From NCBI RefSeq assembly GCF_963678635.1, contig NC_087065.1:17621623-17685622 (forward strand): a DNA stretch of 64,000 bases, in the 5' to 3' direction. Below are positions 30,849 to 42,631 of this stretch, piece by piece; positions within the stretch are counted from its first letter, which is position 1; the number at the start of each line of letters is the position of its first letter. Source of the DNA: Symsagittifera roscoffensis. Taxonomy: Eukaryota > Xenacoelomorpha > Acoela > Convolutidae. Below the pieces are notes generated by a model, which worked only from the letters and a program-made list of their open reading frames with translations, made no database searches and was not told where the DNA came from. The translations under genes were made by a program, and so were the position numbers.

Positions 30849-31258
30849 TGAGTTAGGACCGAGTTGGTTAACTCATAGAGTAATTTCGGATAGGGTACAC
30901 CGTCTGCTCGTCACGCTATCTTATTTTCGGCCGGATAGATTCGTGCAACTTCTTAGTCTAATACCGATCCTAATCTTACTCTTATACTATCTAGTCTCAG
31001 GTTGTTTAACTAGTCTCTGCTAGGCTCAATAGATCTAGGGTATACTGGTTTATTGCGGCTGCTGAAGTGCTCGGGAGAGTCCAACTAATTTCTAAGTTAA
31101 ATTCAAATCTCTCTGGTGCTGAAATTACAAGTAACTTCAGCACTTACAAATAAGTGGGTTGTTAGTTAGATGGATCATGATTGGTTAATATTAAATACTT
31201 TACATTGGTAAAATATCTAATTTATCCAATCATAAAATGTAGTTTAGATCAGGTTCCA
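30849..31258 (-). repeat. 5' LTR of the 18.9-kb element
   Basis: 410 bp, identical by eye to 12321-12730. On the minus strand it has CCAAT-like boxes (TTACCAATG, TTAACCAATCA), an 8-bp inverted repeat (GTGCTGAA ... TTCAGCAC) and an AATAAA (31054-31049) within GCAATAAACC that would mark the poly(A) site of R. It would supply the main promoter. Confidence 0.95.
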
Positions 31259-32069
31259 AAATGGAATAAAATAAGCCCATAACTATTCTATCATAGCGTG
31301 TTGTACTTGATCGCATTCTACTAACTTAATTAATTCACGTTCATGCAGATTTCCACGTTTCAAGTCATCAACGGTACTTCAAAAGAAAATGATTACCATT
31401 TGAAACGCTTAAAGTTATATAAAAAAGTCTTTTGGGTCCATTGCCGGCCTAAGTTTTAATTTTCAGCAAAATAATTTCACAGAGTCCGGGAGCTTTGGGA
31501 GTCTCATGATATTCAAAAAAATTAGAGAATCCGGGATCCGCTAAGTTGAATTTCCCCCAAGTGTCACGCTCCTAACGAAACGTTTTCCCACCATATCTTT
31601 CCTATTTCTCGTGCATGAAAAGACGCAGTGTCACAATGATGAAATCAGAAGGCAAACCAAAAGACAACCCGCAGTAAGTTACAACAGCTTAAAGTGACTA
31701 ACAACGTTCTCTGAATGACAGACTGACTCAAATCTACTGGACTTACTAAATCTTAATTTTCGAATCTTTCTCGGTATAGGCCCCCTCAGCTCTTTTTCCT
31801 TCCCCCCACCTCACTCAAACATGAACTTTATGGTCTAACGAGTGGTTTAACAAGGTTATTTATGAAGACAAAATATTTTTTTCATGGCCTAATTAGTCTG
31901 CATGTAAATTTTCATGACAATCAGACAAAGTGAACAGTAACTTCATATAAAAAAATTTGGCAGGTTGGGGGAAAAGGAAAAAGAGCCGATAATATTTTTG
32001 AAAACAGAATCGAAAGAAATTGTTTCATGAGTTACAAGTCTTTGTTTAGAATTTAGCCCCGAGAGTATA
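31259..32069. other. Intergenic, with one short inverted-repeat transposon
   Basis: No gene seen. Holds the right copy of the AAAT target duplication and the short element at 31788-31987. On the minus strand this lies 3' of the lectin gene. Confidence 0.5.
31788..31987. mobile_element. MITE, copy 1
   Basis: 200 bp with terminal inverted repeats of about 22 bases (GCTCTTTTTCCTTCCCCCC against the complement of GGGGGAAAAGGAAAAAGAGC). The interior contains a stretch (AACGAGTGGTTTAACAAGG) that recurs in other copies nearby. No coding capacity; mobilised by a transposase elsewhere. Confidence 0.65.
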
Positions 32070-33200
32070 TCAATGGGCACGCTTTTCACAGAGTGCTAAA
32101 GCTGGGTATCCATTCTCACATGCATTGGCCCTGAGTCCTTGCTTATTGTCAGCGGCAACACATGAGTTATAAATTTGATTATATGGATCTCCCTTTCGCC
32201 AAAGACCTTCGGGCATGGGCTTGAAAGAAGTCATACTTCCATAGTAGGGTGTCTCCATTGCGGGATTTTTGCCATCGATACCATCCACAACATGGTAGGC
32301 AATTAGGGCATAGTTCACCCAATATAATGAGCTCGCGCTGTTCAGCTTGGGTTGATAGAATCTCTCAATGGACTTTAGCTGCTCTCTCGACTTGGGTTCC
32401 GCTAGTTTTCCCAGCCTGTAGAAAACTAACAGTTCAAGAACACAAGCCTCTTTTTCCCTATTTGTCAAAAATTATTATTTTACTGTTTACTACCCCGCCT
32501 TACTCATCAGTTTTAAAATTTTACGGGGCAACTGTTGGTTTTACAAGGTTCAATGCAAGTCAAATGTGTTTAGCTTTGATAAAAATCTAGATGTCAAAAT
32601 TCATGATCATCAGATAATTAATGTAGCATAAACAAGCGATTGGGAGAAACGGTTTTAATCGATTGGGAGTCCAAACTTGAGTACCTGATCTAGATATTAT
32701 GATGTGAAATTCAGTATTTGGCTTTGAAAAAAGGTTTGCTTTTCATTTTTTTAAACCAAATTTGGAAATCTTTCTTTAACTTTCCCCCCAACTTTTTATA
32801 TCATCAATTTTTACCATTATTTTACGTGTTACTATAATAAAATGCGTGATCTTACGATGTTAAGTAAAGGAACAAATCTACTCACACGTGTTAGCGTGCT
32901 CAAAGTACAAAGTTTGAACAATTTCTTGACTCTTTCCCATAAATATCTCCCAATAAGTATAATGGGAAAGAGCTTCCCAATTTTTAAACAACATTTTATT
33001 ATTAGTTTAAAAGGCAGTGAAAATTAGAAAACTTACCAGGCCTCGCAATAAGTTTTTGCTTCGGACATTTTACTTTTAGTGCCATCTGAAATATGATAGC
33101 ATAGGTCGCCCACCTGCTGGTAACCATAGAGACAAGAAGCATCGGCTAATGAACAGGTATAAATGAAAACAAATGGCAAAAAAATCATTATGAAATTCAT
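32070..33200 (-). CDS. Secreted C-type lectin-like protein, two exons
   Basis: Exon 1 (33200-33037) starts with an ATG and signal peptide (FIMIFLPFVFIYTCSLADA), then the N-terminal Cys pair (CLYGYQQVGDLC) and the start of the lectin fold up to TYCEAW. The donor TG|GTAAGT is at 33036. The acceptor TTTTCTACAG ends at 32416. Exon 2 (32415-32070) restores the Trp codon and continues LGKLAEPKSREQL, the usual CTLD motif. The end has WRKGDPYNQIYNSC and ANACENGYPALALCEK, matching the last disulfide strands. Total 169 residues, a single domain of normal size. No EPN or QPD sugar-binding triplet is evident, so sugar binding is uncertain. Likely role: secreted recognition or immunity protein. The 621-base intron and flanks are full of short transposon remnants. 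Confidence 0.8.
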
Positions 33201-33489
33201 TTTTATAGTTTTTTTATGCACCAACAAAGTTATAAGAAATATCAATTTAACAATAAAGAGAAGTTCAAAAAATAATTGTTTTAAAAATATGCCAACCTGT
33301 CGATGACAATAATTTAGAAAATATCCCGCTAAATTTTTGTTTGAAATGCCGTGGTAATTAAGTTTGGAAGTGAAAAGTCAATAAAAATTACACACATGAT
33401 GTGGACATAGGATATGATAAAGATAAGATTTGTTAGCTATTTTTTGAAACTATGAAACTGTAAATGAGCCGGTATTTTGGTATTTTCCT

Positions 33490-34083
33490 TCCCTCCCCCT
33501 TCAAATTTTTTTCATCATAAAAATTTTATTCGCTTTGTCGGCTCATTTCCAGTTTTGTCTCCCCTTTGACTTACTGACTCTTTTTCACTTTTACCAGCCT
33601 TTGAATTTCAATTTTGTGCTCTTTTTCCTCGTGTTAGGGTAAGGGTAAGGGGAAGGAAAAAGATCCCATTTTTGGGCTCTTTTCCAGTTCCGCCCCCCTT
33701 TCAAAATATCGAGTTTTATGTTTGTCTTACGTGTTATTACGGCTAAATGCGTGATGTTACGCTGTAAAGTATGAAGAACAAATCTGTTCACAGTTGTCGA
33801 TTTGTTCACCACGCCAATTTTCATTGCATTATGACAACGTTAAATAAGCTTTTCAAAATTGAATTTGAAAGGGGGGGAACTGGAAAAGAGCCCATTTTTG
33901 TTTCGACCATCTGAAAAACGGGGAGGAATTTTGTCTTCGGGTGTGTTTTAGTTTTTTGGTTTTTTTTTGTTTTTCACGCATTGTCAGGTACCACAAATAA
34001 TTATCAGAATGGGTCAAGTGGCTTATCATATTAAAGTATTTTAATCCTGATTCGCACGGCATTAAAAATTTCAAAATTTTTCA
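33490..34083. repeat. Partial fourth copy of the 2.1-kb repeat tail
   Basis: Matches the end of each 2.1-kb unit (36570-37085 and 38670-39180), starting at CCCTCCCCCTTCA and ending near CCTGATTCGCACGGC. It is interrupted by the MITE at 33675-33892 and lacks part of the interior found in the other copies. Confidence 0.55.
33675..33892. mobile_element. MITE, copy 3, with target-site duplication and empty site
   Basis: 218 bp with near-perfect terminal inverted repeats (GGCTCTTTTCCAGTTCC and complement). Flanked by CATTTTTG on both sides (33667-33674, 33893-33900). Unoccupied versions of the site exist near 36911 and 39010 (AGATCCCGATTTTGTTTCG). An 8-bp duplication is made by hAT, P and Merlin transposases; the GG ends fit Merlin best. 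Confidence 0.75.
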
Positions 34084-34368
34084 CAGTGTCGAGGAAAACC
34101 GGTTTGAAATTTTTGATTTTTCGTCTAATTTTGAAATAATATGTTGTGAGCGTGTAGGCTTACCATAACTTATTCAAGGTTATTTTAAGCCGTGAAAACT
34201 TAGTTGTACTTAAATAAAAGTAATTTTTGGAGTTTTTAGCGCAATTTTGTAAGTTAAGGTTTAAAATTCCAAAAATTTCTGCTAAAAACTTTGAAAGTTT
34301 TTCTAAAATTTTAAATTTTTTTCAAATTTTTTTTTCTTTTTTTTTCTAGTCAATTTTGTTGAAAAACT

Positions 34369-34564
34369 GGGCTCTTTTTCCTTTTCCTCGCCTCACTTAA
34401 GCATCAATTTTATAGTATAACGAGGGTTTTACAAGGTTAAGTATGAAGACCAAGTAAGATTGTCCTAGCCTAATTAGTCCGTATGACAGTTTTTGTAACA
34501 CTAGGATAAAGTAAACAGGAAAATTACTAGTGAAAACTCGCGGGCGGGGGAAAACGAAAGAGCC
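34369..34564. mobile_element. MITE, copy 2
   Basis: 196 bp with decayed terminal inverted repeats (GGCTCTTTTTCC at the start, GGGGGAAAACGAAAGAGCC at the end). Its interior resembles copy 1 (ACGAGGGTTTTACAAGGTTA). Older than copy 3; no target duplication is left. Confidence 0.55.
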
Positions 34565-34987
34565 TAAATTTGTTTTCCGAATGGCCTTTTCATTATGACG
34601 TCAAATATACCAAAGTTTTTTTTCGTTCAGATCTTTTTTTCATACCATTCGGAAAAAAGTGACTCTGATTTGAAAAAAAAAGTTTTTGTATTTTCTAAGA
34701 CTGTGGTCGGAACATTCTGTGCTACTTGCACGATAACCGGCTACTCGTGTTACAATTTAAAACGGCTATTTTAAAAACTTTCTCTTAACCTGACATAAGC
34801 ATAAGTTTTATGATGTACCGCGGGTGGTGCTCTTTTCCACTTTCCCCCATACTTGATTTTCAGTTTTAAAGCATTAATTTTATGTCGTTAAAACGCAACG
34901 AAATATGGTATTGTGAACAAAATGACTGAGCAGAGTCTTAAACAGAGTTATTGTTTATACTTCACATTGTTTCATTTTGCTTTTAGC

Positions 34988-37098
34988 CATAATAATATGT
35001 AAAACAACTTTATTAACAGTAAGAAGGTAGAGGGGTTGAAAAGAGCTGCGAGGGGTTTTACAAAGTTAAATATGAAGACCAAACATGGCTATCAAGGCCT
35101 TATTCTAATTGCGTGCATGCCAAGTTGGGTACACTCTGAGGCTCTTTTCCAGTATCCCACTTTGTTTTTTGTTTTCTGAAATTAAATATATGGAAGCCTA
35201 TTTTAAATGTTTTTCATGTTACAAATTGCAAGGAAACGTGGTTGCGCGAACAAGTGAATACATTTTCATACCAATTCCTACATGAAAAACACCGAATGAA
35301 CAAAATTAAACAACTTACTTTCGTTATTTTACTACGGGTAACTGGAAAAAGCCCACTCAAAAAAAATTTTTAGCTGTCGGAAAATCATAATGATGAAAAC
35401 CTTCGGAAACACTTGAGCGATAAATTTTGATCGTAAAAGAATTAATTAAATCCAATTAGTTTGCCTTAAATCAAATTCAAATGTTTTTCCAGTGCGGGAT
35501 AAGTCCCTCTGCGTAATTAGTTTGCGCTACACTTTCAGCAAGTCATTATCAGCAAAACAAATTGACCTGTTTGGATGGACTCGTTTCAGATTGAACTGAC
35601 CTTCGCGCTATCATAGAGGTGTGCGAGCTTTGTAGGGTGCACATAGGTCCAGGGATCAATCCCCAAGTGAGCTCATAATGATCTTAATAAAAAAACCCAA
35701 AAGCAGATACATTACTTGCTTTTTTCGAAAGTCAGAAAAACACTAGAAACTAGCTTGCCTCAATTGCATTTCATTTTGAAACAATTTGGATTTAGGTGTA
35801 ATTTGCAACTCGTAAAAACCCCGTTAAACTTTCAGCATCAAAATATAAAACGAACAGTATAGATTGACCGGAGCCAGATTAATTTGGTTCCCAGGTGGAT
35901 CCAAGGATCGAAATCTTGAGAGATAAATTCCTCTAAGAGTTGGTCTGAGTAAAAACAACACCGGGCAGATATATATCTCTAAAAAGAATGAAATTTCTTC
36001 AAAAGTCGGAGCAAAAACATATTAGTATTCAAAATCCTTTAGAAAAAAAGTGCTATCAGCTGCTTGGCGACCAGCAGAAAAACTGCTTGATGTTAACAAA
36101 AATAGTTACTGGAAGAATATTCCAATTTGTTTTTTTTCGCGACTGTATGAATTTCGGTTACTAAATCGTTTCTTTTTGTTATAGAAAACAAGAAACTATT
36201 CAATTTTCTGTTTTGCGATTTCAGAAAATTTGACAAAAACTCTATGGGTAAAACTCATTTGCGGGAGAGAAAAGTTATTTGTACTAGATTACGAACAACT
36301 TTGTATGTTCATGGATTCGAGAGACATGTTTAAATTACGTTCCGATGTGTAAATGGATTGCAATTACTAAATTTTCCATGGATTCCACGCTCAAGCAACT
36401 GCAATGGAGTTTTTCATGGCACGTAAGTTTTGTTGCGGTTTTCACAATGAGCGAATGTAGGTAGTTGTTCCGGATATCGCAAATGTTAGTGAAATCTGCA
36501 AATTTTAACAATTTCCGTATAAAATTTGCGGTTTCCGCTTTAAATTTACGTATTCCGATTACAGTTGCGGATTGCCCTCCCCCTTCATTGTTTTTCATCA
36601 TAAATTTTTTATTCGCTTTGTCGGCTCATTTCCAGTTTTGTCTCCCCTTTGACTTACTGACTCTTTTTCACTTTTACCAGCCTTTGAATTTCAAGTTTGT
36701 GCTCTTTTTTCCTCCCCCCCCACTTGCAAAAAATGACCAGTAAAAATTTGTTCGCATCGTTCGATTCTTATAAAAACTGACACACGGACTAATTAGGTTA
36801 TGACAAACGTATTTGGCCTTCATAATTAACATTGTAAAACCACCCGTTACACCACTAAATTCATGTTTGTGTGAGGATGGTGGTGTTAGGGTTAGCATAA
36901 GAGAAGGAAAAAGATCCCGATTTTGTTTCGACCATCCGAAAAACGTGGAGGAGTTTTGTCTTTGGGTGTGTTTTATATTTTTTGTTGTTTTTTTTGTTTT
37001 CCACGCAATGTCAGGTACCACAAATAATTATCAGAACGGGTCAAGTGACGTATCATATTAAAGTATTTAAATCCTGATTCGAACGACAGTAAAAATTT
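34988..37098 (+). repeat. Tandem unit A, 2.1 kb
   Basis: First of three head-to-tail copies. It holds a MITE, an AT-rich body and a tail shared with 33490-34083. Open frames of 60-115 codons occur on both strands, but they recur only because the DNA recurs. No transposase, RT or host domain seen. Confidence 0.7.
35140..35353. mobile_element. MITE, copy 4, inside tandem unit A
   Basis: 214 bp with GGCTCTTTTCCAGTATCCC at the start and GGGTAACTGGAAAAAGCCC near the end. It was present before the unit was duplicated, because unit B has the same element (37251-37463) and unit C keeps its inner part. Confidence 0.55.
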
Positions 37099-39184
37099 CA
37101 TAATAATATGTAAAAGAACTTTATTAACATTAAGAAGGTAGAGGGGTTGAAAGGAGCTGCGAGGGGTTTTACAAAGTTAAATATGAAGACCAAACATGGC
37201 TATCAAGGCCTTATTCTAATTGCGTGCATGCCAAGTTGGGTACACTCTGAGGTTCTTTTCCAGTATCCCACTTTGCTTTTTGTTTTCTGAAATTAAATAT
37301 ATGGAAGCCTATTTTAAATGTTTTTCATGTTACAAATTGCAAGGAAACGTGGTAGCGCGATCAAGTGAATACATTTTTATACCAATTTCTACATGAAAAA
37401 GGCCAAATGAACAATTTTAAACAGCTTGGTTTTGTTATTTTACTGGGGGAACTGGAAAAAACCCACTTGAAAAATAAAATTTGTAGCTGTCGGAAAAGTC
37501 ATAGTGATGAAACTCTTCGGAAAATTTTGAGCGATAAATTTTGAGTCGTAAAAGAAATAATTAAGTCCAATTAATTTGCCTTAAATCAAGTTCAAATGTT
37601 TTTCCAGTGCGGGATAAGTCGCTCCACGTAATTTTTCAGCAAGTCAATATCAGCAAAAAAAGAGCTGATTGGATGGACTCGTTTCAGATTGGACTGAACT
37701 TTGCGCTATCATAGAGGGGTGCGAGCTTTGTAGGGTGCACAGAGGAGCAGGGATCAATCCCCAAGTGAGCTCATAATGATCTTAATAAAAAAAAACCAAA
37801 AGCATATACATTACTTGCTTTTTTCGAAAGTCAGAAAAACACTAGAAACTAGCTTGCCTCAATTGCATTTCATTTTGAAACAATTTGGATTTAGGTGTAA
37901 TTTGCAACTCGTAAAAACCCCGTTAAACTTTCAGCATCAAAATATAAAACGAACAGTATAGATTGGCCGGAGCCAGATTAATTTGGTTCCCAGGTGGATC
38001 CAAGGATCGAAATCTTGAGAGATAAATTCCTCTAAGAGTTGGTCTGAATAAAAACAACACCGGGCAGATATATATCTCTAAAAAGAATGAAATTTCTTCA
38101 AAAGTCGGAGCAAAAACATATTAGTATTCAAAATCCTTTAGAAAAAAAGTGCTATCAACTGCTTGGCGACCAGCAGAAAAGCTGCTTGATGTTAACAAAA
38201 ATAGTTACTGGAAGAATATTCCAATTTGTTTTTTTTCGCGACTGTATGAATTTCGGTTACTAAATCGTTTCTTTTTGTTATAGAAAACAAGAAACTATAC
38301 AATTTTCTGTTTTGCGATTTCAGAAACTTTGACAAAAACTCTATGGGTAAAACTCATTTGCGGGAGAGAAAAGTTATTTGTACTAGATTACGAACAACTT
38401 TGTATGTTCATGGATTCGAGAGACATGTTTAAATTACGTTCCGATGTGTAAATGGATTGCAATTACTAAATTTTCCATGGATTCCACGTTCAAGCAACTG
38501 CAATGGAGTTTTTCATGGCACGTAAGTTTTGTTGCGGTTTTCACAATGAGCGAATGTAGGTAGTTGTTCCGGATATCGCAAATGTTAGTGAAATCTGCAA
38601 ATTTTAACAATTTCCGTATAAAATTTGCGGTTTCCGCTTTAAATTTACGTATTCCGATTACAGTTGCGGATTGCTCTCCCCCTTCATTGTTTTTCATCAT
38701 AAATTTTTTATTCGCTTTGTCGGCTCATTTCCAGTTTTGTCTCCCCTTTGACTTACTGACTCTTTTTCACTTTTACCAGCCTTTGAATTTCAAGTTTGTG
38801 CTCTTTTTTCCTCCCCCCCACTTGCAAAAAATGACCAGTAAAAATTTGTTCGCATCGTTCGATTCTTATAAAAACTGACACACGGACTAATTAGGTTATG
38901 ACAAACGTATTTGGCCTTCATAATTAACATTGTAAAACCACCCGTTACACCACTAAATTCATGTTTGTGTGAGGATGGCGGTGTTAGGGTTAGCATAAGA
39001 GAAGGAAAAAGATCCCGATTTTGTTTCGACCATCCGAAAAACGTGGAGGAGTTTTGTCTTTGGGTGTGTTTTATATTTTTTGTTGTTTTTTTTGTTTTCC
39101 ACGCAATGTCAGGTACCACAAATAATTATCAGAACGGGTCAAGTGACGTATCATATTAAAGTATTTTAATCCTGATTCGAACGA
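37099..39184 (+). repeat. Tandem unit B, 2.1 kb
   Basis: Nearly identical to unit A, offset by 2111 bases, with scattered substitutions and small indels. The junction with unit A is near TTCATAATAATATG. Confidence 0.7.
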
Positions 39185-40602
39185 CCCACTTTGTTTTTTG
39201 TTTTCTGAAATTAAATATATGGAAGCCTATTTTAAATGTTTTTCAGGTTACAAATTGCAAGGAAACGTGGTTGCGCGAACAAGTGAATACATTTTTATAC
39301 CAATTCCTACATGAAAACAGCCGTATGAATAATTTTAAACAGCTTGGTTTTGTTATTTTACTAGGGGGAACTGGAAAAAGTCCACTCGAAAAAGAAATTT
39401 ATAGCTGTCGGAAAAGTCCTATTGATGAAACTCTTCGGAAAAATTTGAGCGATAAATTTTGAGTCGTAAAAGAAATAATTAAGTCCATTTAATTTGCCTT
39501 AAATCAAGTTCAAATGTTTTTCCAGTGCGGGATAAGTCGCTCCACGTACACTTTCAGCAAGTCAATATCATTTAAAAAAAATAAGCTGATTGGATGGACT
39601 CGTTTCAGATTGGACTGACCTTCGCGCTATCATAGAGGTGTGCGAGCTTTGTAGGGTGCACAAAGGTCCAGGGATCAATCCCCAAGTGAGCTCATAATGA
39701 TCTTAATAAAAAAACCCAAAAGCAGATACATTACTCGCTTTTTTCGAAAGTCAGAAAAACACTAGAAACTAGCTTGCCTCAATTGCATTTCATTTTGAAA
39801 CAATTTGCATTTAGGTGTAATTTGCAACTCGTAAAAACCCCGTTACACTTTCAGCATCAAAATATAAAACGAACAGTATAGATTGGCCGGAGCCAGATTA
39901 ATTTGGTTCCCAGGTGGATCCAAGGATCGAAATCTTGAGAGATAAATTCCTCTGAGTTGGTCTGAATAAAAACAACACCGAGCAGATATATATCTCTAAA
40001 AAGAATGAATTTTCTTCAAAAGTCGGAGCAAAAACATATTAGTATTCAAAATCCTTTAGAAAAAAAGTGCTATCAACTGCTTGGCGGCCAGCAGAAAAAA
40101 TGCTTGATGTTAACAAAAATAGATACTGGAAGAATATTCCATGTTCGGTTGATGACATAAATTGTTTTTTTTTCGCGACTGTATGAATTTCGGTTACTAA
40201 ATCGTTTTTTTTATAGAAAACAAGAAACTATTCAGCTTTCTTTTTTGCGGTTTTAGAAAATTTGACAAAAACTCTATGGGTTAAACTCATTTGCGGGAGA
40301 GAAAAGTTATTTGCACTAGATTACGCACAATTTTGTGTCTGTATGTTCATGGATTCGAGAGACATTTTCAATCACGTTCCAAAGTGTTAATGGATTCCAC
40401 TTACAAATTTTCCATGGATTCCACGTTCAAGCAACTGCAATGGAGTTTTTTATGGCATATAAGTTTTGTTGCGGATTCAACAATGAGCGAATATAGGTAG
40501 TTGTTCCGGATATTGCAAATGTGAGCGAAATCCGCGAATTTTAACAATTTCCGCTTACAGTTTACGGGTTCCGCTTGAAATTTACGAATTCCGATTACAG
40601 TT
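39185..40602 (+). repeat. Tandem unit C, truncated at both ends
   Basis: Begins at CCCACTTTGTTTTTTG, so it lacks about the first 170 bases. It leaves the unit after GATTACAGTTGCGG and so lacks the tail. More diverged than A and B are from each other. Confidence 0.65.
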
Positions 40603-42102
40603 GCGGGTTGTACGACAGCTTTAATTTACCGAGCACTCATTGATCAAAATTTGTTCATGAACTCCAGAAATTGTTCGAATTTTTTTTTGCGTTTTCCGCG
40701 AAGTTGCTTGTTTTTGAAGCGACTTTGAGCATTAGAGTGTTTTAGCTATTAGTAATTGGAATTCAAAACAGCGGAGAAAAGTAGCAATATTGCAGATTTG
40801 GGGACAAATCTGGTTTTGGCTTATTGCGTAATCTGCTTAAAATTCACAAAATGCACAGCTTGGTTTCGTTATGTAAGGAGTCAATTACAAAACATTTACT
40901 ATCTCTGCTTGAAATTTTCAATACAGTCAAATATACTTCCTTGGTTAAAGAGTGTCGTAGAATTGACATCTCTCTTTCAAAAAAAAATTCTATTTTTTTC
41001 ATTTGAATAATCTGAAATAACTGTAATTCAACCGTTTCTGAGATTTTGCATTGGCTTTTGCTTTGAAAATCTGTTATGGAAATAATTCAACATCGTACTC
41101 AAAACCAGTAGCTAATTTAAGGGGTCAGAGGGGAGGCAGACGCCCTTTCTAAAGGATCCGGCTTGTGCTGACCAAAGAGTCACCCAGTTTATTTATCCGG
41201 ATTTGTACATATTTATATCATCATAAATATAAGTACAATTAAGCTATCCTAGTTTATTGAGATTGTTAAAGTCCTTGAAAGCTAAATTTATGCAGTGACC
41301 TTCGCAGCACCAGTGATACCATTAGGTCTTCATTGTTTGACTTCTGTTTTAGAGTTGCCATTCAAGAGTTGACAATAGACCTTCATTCACCATTTCTTCT
41401 TCATTGAGTTAATACATACCCACTGGTTAGATACTACGAGTTGAGGATATCAAGTATTACAGGAGGAAACTGTTAAAAAAAAATAAAGTAAAACACTCAG
41501 TTTGTGTTGTGTACTCTTTGATATACTACTTTGAGATATCGAAATTTGGCTGACTGAAAAAATTTTCTCTTGACGCCAATATATACAAAATTTGAAAAGA
41601 GAGCGTGCGCCAAATAAACGCAATGTTTCGGTCATTGTGTTCCAAAAAAAGCCTAAAAATGTGTTTTTTCAAAATTTTGCATGCCGAGCAAAAAATTTGG
41701 TCGAAGCAGCGTCTGTAGGCGTTTTGTGAGAAAAAATGAAATAGAAAATTGATGTATACCTGATACTACGAAACAAGCCTGAGACACCAATCAGACTACT
41801 AACGACGATCTTTATGAAAAACCAACGAGAGAACATAGATCACAAAAAGCCATGTGGTGAATACCAAAATCGTAAAAAAATACAAAACGAAACGTCAAAA
41901 GGGTCGGAGAGTAACCATTTACATACAAGAGAGAGTGGATCAAGAGATAAAGAAAACAATTTGACCTTGACCTTAAGAAAAATTGAAAAACGTAGTAACA
42001 GGCAATGTATCAGCACAATTGACATCACAGCGAAAAAATAACAATCAATCAAAACGGCATTGGACTTCGAACAAATCAACAAACTTATCCATAAAATAAC
42101 TA
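40603..42102. other. Intergenic, with one dispersed repeat copy
   Basis: No gene supported. 41285-41740 is an old copy of the dispersed repeat that recurs at 47075-48060, 62180-62990 and 63315-64000 (shared landmarks AGTTGACAATA, TTAGATACTACGAG, AAGAGAGCGTGCGCCAA). Confidence 0.45.
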
Positions 42103-42631
42103 CAAGACTGCTCGTATCAGGGCGAAGCCCTGAATGTTCCGACTGCCTTTTAAGGTGGAGCAGTAATAACATTGAAAAATTAAATGTAAAAAAAAATGAA
42201 ATTTTTTTTTCTAGAATTTGAAATTTTTTATGAAAATCATCCCCCCACACGCCATATAAAGTACAAAAGGATAAATTTAGCTCCTTGTAACAAATCAATT
42301 ATGGCAAATAAGCTTCCTTCAACCAATTTGGAACGATTTCTAAGACAGATTAACTCTCCGCTTACGCGTTAATAGCGCGAAATATATCGCGCGCTAATTG
42401 TCCCAAATTGGCCAAAATGGCAATCTTTAAACCCCCCATAACTTTGCAAAAAATGATCCCAGGTAAAATATCTTTTCAAATTTGAGCTCAGGACAACAAT
42501 ACCTTTCGAATGATATAAAAAAATTCCGTCAAAAATGGCTAGTTAAAAAGTCGAAATTTGTCTGAAGAAGAAAAAAACCCACCCCGAGCACAAATATTCC
42601 GTTACTTTCGTATCGAAAGTCGGAACAATAA
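42103..42631 (+). mobile_element. Inverted-repeat element with end hairpins, copy 1
   Basis: About 530 bp. The left end has the hairpin CAGGGC-GAA-GCCCTG followed by TGTTCCGACT. The right end has the hairpin ACTTTCG-TAT-CGAAAGT followed by CGGAACAAT, giving an inverted pair GTTCCGACT/AGTCGGAAC. Non-coding. Two more copies are in the window. Confidence 0.55.

Larger units (their letters stand above)
12321..31258 (-). mobile_element. 18.9-kb Gypsy-type element with chuvirus-type env and accessory genes
   Basis: Bounded by two 410-bp LTRs, each starting TG and ending CA in the plus-strand reading, that read as identical. The flanking bases AAAT (12317-12320 and 31259-31262) form a 4-bp target-site duplication, normal for Gypsy. 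All genes lie on the minus strand: two novel ORFs, gag-pro-RT-RNase H-integrase, two small membrane ORFs, a methionine-free ORF, envelope, and two further ORFs. The coding strand is A- and C-rich and poor in G, almost from LTR to LTR. The size is about two to three times that of a usual Gypsy element. Very young, nearly whole, with about one break. Confidence 0.9.

Noticed and set aside
35620-35690. tRNA-like CCAGGGATCAATCCCC repeated in the three tandem units
   Set aside because: Resembles a T-arm, but no D-arm, anticodon arm or acceptor stem could be built; it recurs only because the units are duplicated.
36335-39159. Matching ORFs of 80-115 codons on both strands of units A and B
   Set aside because: The frames repeat because the DNA repeats; they overlap each other on opposite strands and cross MITE sequence, with no domain.
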